Assembly (NCBI GenBank): GCA_021234155.1
Contig: JAJEKV010000095.1
Location: 933,524 to 997,523 of the forward strand
Reading direction: 5' to 3'
DNA length: 64,000 nt
Source of the DNA: Isoetes taiwanensis
Taxonomy: Eukaryota > Streptophyta > Lycopodiopsida > Isoetales > Isoetaceae
Shown: positions 56,736-64,000 of the stretch, one piece after another
Position numbering within the stretch: position 1 is the stretch's first letter
How the letters are laid out: every line of letters starts with the position of its first letter
Notes under the pieces: generated by a model
What the model saw: the letters and a program-made list of their open reading frames with translations, nothing else
Database searches by the model: none
What the model was told of the DNA's origin: nothing
Translations under genes and position numbers: made by a program

Positions 56736-56766
56736 ATAAGAAATTATTCGAGAAGTCAAGGTATCA

Positions 56767-57036
56767 TCAATCATCTTCTTGACCATCATTGCCAGACTCT
56801 AATATAGTACTATCAATCAGACGTCTGCGCCTGGGTACAACATGGACTACAATCCACCATGTTGGGTTAACAGGGTTTTCAAAAAAGAAAACCTGTTCAA
56901 CTTGTTTAGGGTAAACGAAAGGTTCATTCATCTCTCCAAGAACCTGTGTTGAATCAATTTGGTAGAAACCTGAAGGATGTGATCCCATGGTCTGATTTCT
57001 GCCTCTATAAACAACTTTGAACCATTTTGCCCTCAA
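56767..57036 (-). pseudogene. CACTA-type DUF4216 fragment
   Basis: About 89 residues: MRAKWFKVVYRGRNQTMGSH, FYQIDSTQVLG, EPFVYPKQVEQVFFFENPVN and WWIVVHVVPRRR. This is the pattern of the DUF4216 region encoded with En/Spm (CACTA) transposases (KWF ..., EPFV...QAxQVFY, WxVVVHxxPR). No TNPD/transposase 21 domain is seen nearby. Confidence 0.65.
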
Positions 57037-57055
57037 GATGGTTACATGGGTAAGA

Positions 57056-57314
57056 GCATGTTAGGGCCTACATGTTTTGGAAACTACCTGGAAAATACTC
57101 TGGGTAGTCAAAGATGATGATATATTTGAGTTCTTAACATCTTCTTGACATCATAAAGTACCTTACAACATGTATGTACTAGTACTCTTGAACATAACAC
57201 AATTTTTTTTAGTCAATCTTGTCGTCTAGGTACTTTAAAATACAATTATGTACTTGCAGAGAAGTACACAGAAAAGTACCTTTTTGGTAATTTTTTATGT
57301 AGGCCCTAACATGC
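57056..57314. mobile_element. MITE with 18-bp perfect terminal inverted repeats
   Basis: GCATGTTAGGGCCTACAT at 57056-57073 and its exact reverse complement at 57297-57314 bound 259 bp of AT-rich non-coding DNA. No unambiguous target duplication is visible, so the superfamily is undecided. Confidence 0.8.
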
Positions 57315-57906
57315 TTTCACCGACATGAAATGAACGGAAGTCGACATCAATAATATCAGTAATTTGCCCATAATTTGAAGATATGGCCGATTTCTTTAGC
57401 TTTGTGGTGGATTTATGCTGGATTCTGGTTTTTATGCTAGATTGATAGATACTACAATGCCCGAAATGGATTTGGAAGAAGTGAAAAGGAGGCAACAAAA
57501 TTGTTCAGTGTGATTTCCAACTAATGGAACAAGATTGCGTATTAAACGGGAGAAAATCATCGAAACGAGAGCGAAAGGAATATTCCTCAAATATTCCCTT
57601 TTTTTTTTTTACAAAAAGGGGGTAAAACTAGGTTAAAAAAAAAAAGATGCATGAAATTCCATTTTGACCCCCCTCCCCAAAATGACTAATTTTTTTGTGC
57701 AATGAAAGAATTGACATTTTTAAAGTGTCACTTTTCTTAGCAAATAGAATGTTCTTGAAGTATAGTTTACGAGAGAATCTCTAATTTCAGAGAATAAAAT
57801 ATTTAACAAAAAATTGAAGTAAGTCCGTAACTGAAACTGTAGTATTCTCAAAATTTGAAGATAGAATCTTCATATTCACATGCAAAATTTGATCTTTTTC
57901 TAAGAC
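57315..57906. other. AT-rich intergenic, no gene seen
   Basis: It contains poly-T and poly-A runs near 57600-57650. Nothing else can be supported. Confidence 0.4.
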
Positions 57907-60900
57907 TCAGTTATGTACAAAAGTGTGAGGAGTGATGAGAGAGGGATCCAGGACGTCATCATGTTCATTTATGCCATCCTCATCACCTTCACTTCTTTCA
58001 CTATCACTAGAGGAAGTGCTTGAGTTATCTTCCTCATCACTATCAACAGATGGTGAAGCATTGCCACCACCTTCTTCATCCTCTTCTTCGTAATTACAAG
58101 CTTTTTTAAGCAAATTGATAGTCCCTGGCGTGAGCGATTGTCGATTTCAATTTAAAATCATAGCATAATATAGTCCGTCATTAAGGATCAGCTCATCCCT
58201 ACAACCCACCTTCTTGGACTTTCTCCCTTTTCCTTGGCTTCTCATTTCTAACTCATATCTACCTTCAAAAGCATTTTTTGAGCATGTTGCAAGCCAATGA
58301 ATCTTGAGTTTAGTGACTAAGCCTTCCTCCTTGGTACGTGTCAAGCACTTTTGCTATCGAGAAGATTCGACCTTTGTCATCCTCCTCAGTTGGAAGAGCA
58401 ATTAGCATACCCTTGGTAATTTCTGTGATATTACCTTGAGGCTCATTCCTGCGTCTTGGTCCGAGGTACATGACTCGATCCTCGTCTTCTTCTACTGCAG
58501 ATGCTAACGTAGCATTGCTTGGACCTGCTTGGTCTTTGGGGTTGATAGAAGGTGTTAGGCCATTGAAATGGTTCTTGCAACCTGTCTTAGAGCTATATTT
58601 TTCACAACAATTTTACGTTAGAAAGAAGTTACTCCACCACATCCGATCTTCTTCTAAGAAGTACTTAAAGCTGAGGAAATTCCATTTTCAATGGCTTTTA
58701 AGGATGACTTTCGGGGTACTTTTCTTTCCGCCTTGGACTCCTTAGGATTTTTGAGAGGAAGTTGCTCAAAGACGTTCTCTGAAGGAAGTGTCTGGAATAT
58801 ATTTAAGGAAGCGTAATCCCTCTGGTGGACTCCAGTCCTTAGTTGTGGTATACTTCTTGCCCTGTAAGAAACTCTGGTCATCCTTCAAGTAGAACTTGAT
58901 GTGATGTTGAAAGGTGAGATCATTCAATTTGTTCACAGCTTGTTTCTCAATGCGAACGTTGAGAGAAAATAAACTCTCACGAAATCAGCGTGAGTCTCTT
59001 TAAGAAGATCGATCCTTTGGAGTGGGAGTGTAAGAATCTTCAATAATTGAACTAAAGTAGGAAGAGAGAAAGCCTTCTTCCTTCCTCGAGCCTACGAAAA
59101 TCTCTTGAACATTTGGTCAATTTGATCATGAGTGTGGCCTACAAGTAAGAAACCCAGCTTCACTTTTCTAAAGATCCCTAGCTCCACTAACATGGCACAG
59201 TACGCAAAGAGTGTTTGGTTCTTGTTCTCCCTTGTAGTATTGTCAAGTTGCAGGTAAAGCACTGGTGGTAATTGCTCTTGCTCGCACAGGACCTTGTTAA
59301 GAATTGTAATTGTGAGGTTCGGGTCACCATGCAAGTTTGGATACGTCAAGAATACTTTGCACTTTAGACTTCCTTTGAAGACCATAGCTCCTACAAGGTG
59401 GACCTTAACAAAACATTCCTCTGGCACATCTTTAGGAATGTTCAAGAAATGCGGTAGAGTAGTTTTTTTTTGGTCCATTCCATCAATCTACAGACATAAA
59501 TTGCGGTGGACGTTCAAGAGCTTTTTTTTACGTGTTTGGCAAGCTTTCTTTCTCTCTGGCGCTTGTTGTTCACGATGTCCGGCAAGGTTACGTTGCACAA
59601 TATCGTAGAAGAAATGAGGTCAAAGCATTATCTTTAAAACAAGTGAGAGATTGGAGAACATGAGCTTACTTCTTTCGACCCTCTGTCTTTGCGGTTTCTC
59701 TTTGACTCTTTAATTACGCACACCTTGAGCAAACAAACATTCTATGTCTCACGGGAATTTTCACTAAAACCGAATTCACTTTTCCGGTCACGGTGAAGTG
59801 TGAGTAAGAGATGTCTTTGGTGAGTGCAAGTCTCTTTGTACTCATTAAAAACATCTTTTGGTGATGTTATCGGTTAAATGATACATATTTTGTTAGGGAG
59901 CTTCTCACATGTTTCTCTAAAATATTTCTCCATCCATGACACAAAGAACAAGGGCATGCATGGTTACAACTCTTCTTGGTCCACAATGATCATCAATTCT
60001 TTGGATTTTTGTCCGACCTTTTGTGTATTCTAGACATTACGGTGGACCCTAAGCGGTGGACAACCATAAAGCATTTCGGCAAACTTCTTGGCCCGGTTAA
60101 TGTAGTGCAAGAAGGTGTTGCTTGGTGCGGTCTTACATGATAGGCCAAATAGGCATTACGGTCAGCCAATGTCATTGAACTGTAGTTGTCTCTAATTGCT
60201 CGTAATTTAGCCATGTTAAATTTGTTGATGCAACCCAATGAGCAGCATTTACTTCTTAAAAGTCTTCTCATTTTGTGCTCGTCCATAAGGTTTCTTCTTC
60301 TTACAGAGGAGCATGCTCTCAAACTAAAATCCACCTTGAATTTCTTGGTGGATTGGCTAGAAAATGTGTAATCTCGTTGCAATTCATTGGTGTCTTCATC
60401 TTTAAGAGAGTTCTACTCACGGGGTGACCTCCTCTACCCTTAGTGGTGTGCTTGTAGAGGAGAACAAACCATGGAAGTCGTACCCGGATAAAGGCGGAGG
60501 TGCAGTGTTGAATGAAGGCGATGGGCCACCATATGATGTGCCAGCGAAAGTTGTTGTAGCTTCTTCACAAGGAGTTCGATCAAACATGTCTCTTATAGCA
60601 GACTGAAATTCTGCAAAACCATGTGTCACCACGGTTGTGTGAAGAGGAGTAGATGTTGCAATGTCGTCTTCATTTGTTGTGAAATCGTGGTGGGAGAAGC
60701 TGTGGTGAATCTCACAGTCTTCAGAACGTGCTGTATTCCTTGTTTGTGTAAGTGAAGATGGAGAAACTACAAACGGCTGAGGTAGTCTGTTTCTAAATAT
60801 TCTCTGAGGTCGAGAATTTGTAGTGTCGGGGGATGGTACAAATGGTGGTGGAAGATTGCTTCACGTGCCTTGGTGAGGGTTGGAAAGGTGGTGGCAACCG

Positions 60901-61098
60901 GTTTCCTACTGGACTTGGAGAGGGTTGGAAAGGTGGTGGTAGTCTACTAGTTACTGGACTCGGAGTGTCTTCGAGAAGCAACAAAGACCTTGTCGAGGAA
61001 GGTGTTGAAGAAGCATCTCCGTCTTGTGTTCCATCTGAAGTAGAGGTACTTGGGCAAACAAATGGTGGTGGAAGTTTGTTCACGAAGCAGTTAACCAT
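57907..61098 (-). pseudogene. DUF7869-type transposon protein gene, several exons or frames
   Basis: It starts at ATG 61098. The N-terminal region carries about five copies of a motif like RLPPPFQPSP (60640-61098, one frameshift near 60850). Next is a Cys motif KCCSLGCINKFNMAKLRAIR (about 60240). The central domain at 59092-59478 has LPHFLNIPKDVPEECFVKVH, LPPVLYLQLDNTTRENKNQT and GFLLVGHTHDQIDQMFKRFS. The LQLDN...ENKN and VGHTHxxIDQ signatures are those I know from DUF7869 proteins, a repeat-associated family with a DDE-like look. The C-terminal part (57907-58344) is acidic and Ser-rich. Some breaks could be introns (GTGAGT follows VTP near 60416), but a stop-free model is not obvious. Confidence 0.65.
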
Positions 61099-61431
61099 GT
61101 TGAAGAACTGCCAAAAATTGTGGACTTGTTACTAACTCACAAGTCGATTGGACTAAAGATACTCGAGAATACAAATGCTATTCCGGAATACTAATTTGTG
61201 TGCAGCCTTTGCTGTTTGTGCACAGATGCTATTCCAGAATACACTTGGCCAGAGTGTTTGAACAAGACGTATTCCGCATCACATAGAAAAATGCAAATGA
61301 CAGTAACCTACCTTTAAAAAGGAAAATTCAGCGCCTCAGTTGTGTATTCCGCTTCCAGAGATTTAGTCGCCAGCCCGAGCGCCTTCCGATCTAAATTGAT
61401 TTGCTGTATTCCGATTCACATAGCGAAAATA
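61099..61431. promoter_or_regulatory. Divergent intergenic region with TATTCCGGAATA palindromes
   Basis: It separates the minus-strand DUF7869 gene (ATG 61098) from the plus-strand ParB-like gene (ATG 61432). It holds GCTATTCCGGAATAC at 61177-61191, GCTATTCCAGAATACAC at about 61228-61244 and a half-site GTATTCCG near 61268. The shared position and motif suggest a two-way promoter. Confidence 0.4.
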
Positions 61432-63733
61432 ATGGACAGGTAAGCAATTAAAGTACATAGTACGTCTTTCGTGTGTTTAATGTTTTGCTTTTGTAAGTCA
61501 AAGTGTATTCCGGAATACACTTTGCTCTTCTCCCGAAGGGCAAAGTGTATTCTGGAATACACTTTGCTCACTGCCGAAGTGCAAAGTGTATTAGGAATAC
61601 ACTTTGCCCTTCGAGGGAGAAAGCAAAAGTGTATTAGGAATACACTTTGCCCTTCGGAGAGAAAGAGCAAAGTGTATTCCTGCTCTTCTCCCGAAGGGCA
61701 AAGTGTATTCCGGAATACACTTTGCACTTCGGCACTGAGCAAAGTGTATTCCAGAATACACTTTGCACTTCGCCAAAAGCTCAAAGTGTATTCTGGAATA
61801 CACTTTGCCCTTCGGCCTTGAAAACACTAGTTTTTTTGCACTTGAACACCATTTTTTAGCTGTAACAGACCACGAACATACCACATTTTTGTCCAATAAA
61901 GGCATAAAAAATTGTGTTAGAACGACAATATTTGTGTTTCTTTTTTTTTGTCTTTTGCTAGCCTTTAGGGCACATGATTAGTAAATCCTATTCTGGAATA
62001 TAGCTTTCGTCTCATTTTCTGTCTTAACATTATTGTCTTAAACGTTTCTGTGGCAGGGAAGAAGGCAGCAAAAGGGCATCAAAAAAAACTGTGAAGATTA
62101 AGCGTCCACACCCTCAAAAGCACACCGCTGACACGGACGAGCCTACTATTTATGAAAACTTTCAAACGCAGTGGTTCATTACCAGGGGTGCAGACGGAAA
62201 GTACAGCACATTGACGTTTCTGTACGTTTGTAAAAGTGCTGGGAACAAAAGATACGCCGACACAGAGTTTGTCAACCTTGGGACAATTAAAGAGGTCTCA
62301 GAGGTAGCCGGACAAGGAGGTCAGATGGGGAGGCTATCCTTCAAGACCTCCCAAGGGTTCATTGTTGTGGACATCGCCTTCTTTAGAATTGTCAGTGTGC
62401 AACCACAGGCACTGTACAAATTCTTTTCACACTACAGGACTAAACGCAGCCTGTCTTCACTAATTAGACAGGTTTGTACTAGTACAAGCGAAGATTTTCC
62501 TGTAAGTGAGTCAGAGCAGTCAGATGGAGGATCATCACCTTCTCCTAGTAATTCCGGGGGGTCATCAGATGGAGGGTCCTAAGAACTAGAAGAGGAAGAT
62601 CCCCTAGTGCCGCCAAAGAAACTTAGCAGGCCAAGAGCCACAATAGCCGCTAAGGAACCGAAGAAGCGGAAGGTTCAGCAGCTTGAAGTTGCTGAAATCC
62701 CCGAGGGAAGCACAAAAAAACAAAAGGGAAAAGGAAAAGCTCCCGGGGTAGCAATAAAAGAAAAGAAAGTTGATAAGACCTCCGAAAGAATGGAGGTAAT
62801 AAATGCAGAAAAATTTGTACAAGGGGTGATCTATCTCCCTGTAACTTGCATGAGGCTGCCCCCAAAGAATGAAGCTGGTGAAAGGCCGCTTCAGGTTCGT
62901 AAAATATATGCCGACCACTTAAGGAACCTGAAGGATAGAATTAGGAGCAATCCTAATGCTCATGTGGCGCCAATAGTTGTCCTTGTTGACAGGGAGCAAT
63001 GCAACACCCCCCAGGACTATGACAGAGAAAAAGCAGACACTTACACTCACTACGTCTTGGGAGGAAATCATAGCTTCAAGGCAAGAAGACAGGCAGACAA
63101 GTAAAAAAAAAAATAACCCGTGTATCTCTCAGTCCCGTAATGCGGTCATCGTGGTCTCACACCGACGAAGAAGCAAAAATCGTTGCCAACACACACAATG
63201 CTGACAACGAGTACAAATTAAAGATGAGCTTTGTCGACAAGATCCGGTTCATGCACAGGGAGTACATGATTTTTAAAGAAAAATATGGAGAAGACTTGAA
63301 GAAACCGGCCTACTCCTTAGAACTGAAGGAAGCCTGCGCAGTGGAGTGCTGCCTCAAGTACGACGAGGCTAACAAACGGCAGTCACTCATACCGCATGAC
63401 AACTGGTTTCAATTGGCCTTCAGAGACGGCAGAGTAAGTTTCTTTTGTATTCTGGAATAACTTTCTTGCCCTTCGACTGACCTCGTTAATTACTGTGCAG
63501 ATATGGACCTACAAAATGAGATATTTACCATGTTCGAGCGTGGTGAATTGAAAAGTAAAGGAAAGGTCTCAGAAAAGAAAAAAGGTTCTGATGTCCCAAA
63601 AAAAGAAATGACGATAACAGTGTGGAGAGAAATGCAGGGCTTTACTGACATGGACATACTAGAAAGGCTACTGCAGAAGGTCGTAGATAAAGAATTTACA
63701 CTAGAAGAAATGTCCAAGGAACTGCACAGGTAA
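61432..63733 (+). CDS. ParB/Srx-like domain protein, exons 1-4 (3' partial)
   Basis: Exon 1 is eight bases (ATGGACAG, 61432-61439). Splicing to 62057 gives MDREEGSKRASKKTVKIKRP in frame. Exon 2 (62057-63100) encodes an unknown domain (FQTQWFITRGADGKYSTLTF), a Ser-rich linker, a basic KKRK region and then a ParB/sulfiredoxin-like fold: LQVRKIYADHLRNLKDRI, APIVVLVD and YVLGGNHSFKARRQ (63051-63089). A 32-bp GT-AG intron leads to exon 3 (63133-63433; SHTDEEAKIVANTHNADNEY). Exon 4 follows from 63501, with GTAAAG after 63730, so the gene continues past 64000. An in-frame TAA at 62580-62582 and a 1-base shift at the start of exon 4 break this copy. ParB-like folds bind or cut DNA and use nucleotides; the exact function is unknown. 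Confidence 0.6.
61499..61809. repeat. Array of eight AAAGTGTATTCCGGAATACACTTT palindromes
   Basis: Within intron 1 of the ParB-like gene, palindromes begin at about 61499, 61540, 61581, 61622, 61667 (half only), 61698, 61739 and 61780, giving a regular 40-44 bp spacing. Cores are TTCCGGAA, TTCTGGAA, TTAGGAA or TTCCAGAA. Spacers often read CTTCTCCCGAAGGG or CCCTTCGG. Each unit can form a long hairpin. Confidence 0.9.
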
Positions 63734-63779
63734 AGACGACAGAACTTTCGTTTTAGGTTTCTTTCCTTAGCACTAAGCG

Positions 63780-63880
63780 TATTCCAGAATACACTACGAA
63801 TACACTAAGCAAAAGTGTATTCCGGAATACACTTTTGCTTGACGTTGAAAGCAAAAGTGTATTCCGGAATACACTTTTGC
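63780..63880. repeat. Second cluster of GTATTCCGGAATAC palindromes
   Basis: In the intron after exon 4, GCAAAAGTGTATTCC...GGAATACACTTTTGC occurs at 63809-63838 and 63851-63880 as 30-bp perfect palindromes, preceded by GTATTCCAGAATACAC at about 63779. A partial copy (GTATTCTGGAATAAC) lies at 63448-63462 in the intron before exon 4. Confidence 0.9.
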
Positions 63881-64000
63881 TTTACGTTAAGAGTTTGTCA
63901 ATGGCCTTAAAAAATACTAGTGTTATGTGAAGTAGATTAAAGAGGAGGCCAAGAGAATTCCATAATTCAAGTACTGTAGTAGAAGACCAGCCTCATAACA
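63881..64000. other. Intronic sequence up to the window edge
   Basis: This follows the exon 4 donor and the palindrome cluster. No exon is recognised before the window ends. Confidence 0.4.

Noticed and set aside
61499-61809. Regularly spaced repeats considered as a CRISPR array
   Set aside because: Units are palindromic, spacers are similar to one another and the context is a plant intron, with no cas genes.
61416-61905. Overlapping frames on both strands through the palindrome array
   Set aside because: They are repeat-driven frames (VYSRIHFAL-type translations of the palindrome), not proteins.

Overview
This window is nuclear DNA of a land plant with a large, repeat-rich genome. The evidence is intron-bearing genes with GT-AG sites, a PPR gene relic, chromodomain Ty3/gypsy and Ty1/copia elements primed by initiator-Met tRNA, LINE pieces, Helitrons and many MITEs. 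A fern or similar seed-free plant is my guess, with no decisive marker. Most of the 64 kb is mobile-element sequence in nested layers; few host genes are present and most look broken.

Layout. 1-616: 3' part of a DPB3/POLE4/NF-YC13-like histone-fold gene. 1.66-2.06 kb: a 166-bp tandem repeat. 2.25-9.26 kb: a ~7-kb block holding a 5'-truncated Ty1/copia element with a hAT-like MITE inside its polyprotein. 9.26-14.21 kb: LINE fragments, a second MITE copy and arrays of a GATTCC/CTAGATTCT-type degenerate repeat, ending in a foldback structure of over 2 kb. 14.21-36.5 kb: a second copy of the 7-kb block, split at 14798-27993 by a 13.2-kb Ty3/gypsy chromovirus (perfect GCCAT target duplication). 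This copy keeps the full copia element with its TTCAA target duplication. 36.5-39.05 kb: a PPR relic and a partial NAA40-like acetyltransferase gene. 39.06-50.43 kb: two head-to-tail Helitron ends, one enclosing a tandem-duplication scar. 51.1-54.7 kb: a decayed GDSL esterase/lipase gene, whose 5' part also lies at 43.8-46.3 kb. 55.6-64 kb: transposon-like genes, including a Tudor-like ORF, a DUF4216-like CACTA remnant, a DUF7869-type gene and a divergently placed ParB/Srx-like gene whose introns carry palindrome arrays.

The most striking feature is in the chromovirus. Between its primer-binding site and gag it carries a long sense ORF (24339-25664, minus strand; 441 aa). The last ~121 residues of that protein are a nearly complete histone H3 (H3.3-like, with Tyr41 and Leu90 equivalents and the canonical loop lengths), fused to an unrecognised ~200-aa domain and an E/Q-rich linker. 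The same element has a chromodomain on its integrase. A retrotransposon encoding both a chromatin reader and its own H3-fusion protein is, as far as I know, undescribed.

A second candidate system is at 57.9-64 kb. Two divergent genes there (DUF7869-type and ParB-like) share a short intergenic region and introns holding repeated palindromes built on GTATTCCGGAATAC, which could be binding sites for one of the products. Many reading frames in the window are broken. Differences between duplicate copies often come in tight clusters, so some frameshifts may be sequencing or assembly errors rather than decay.
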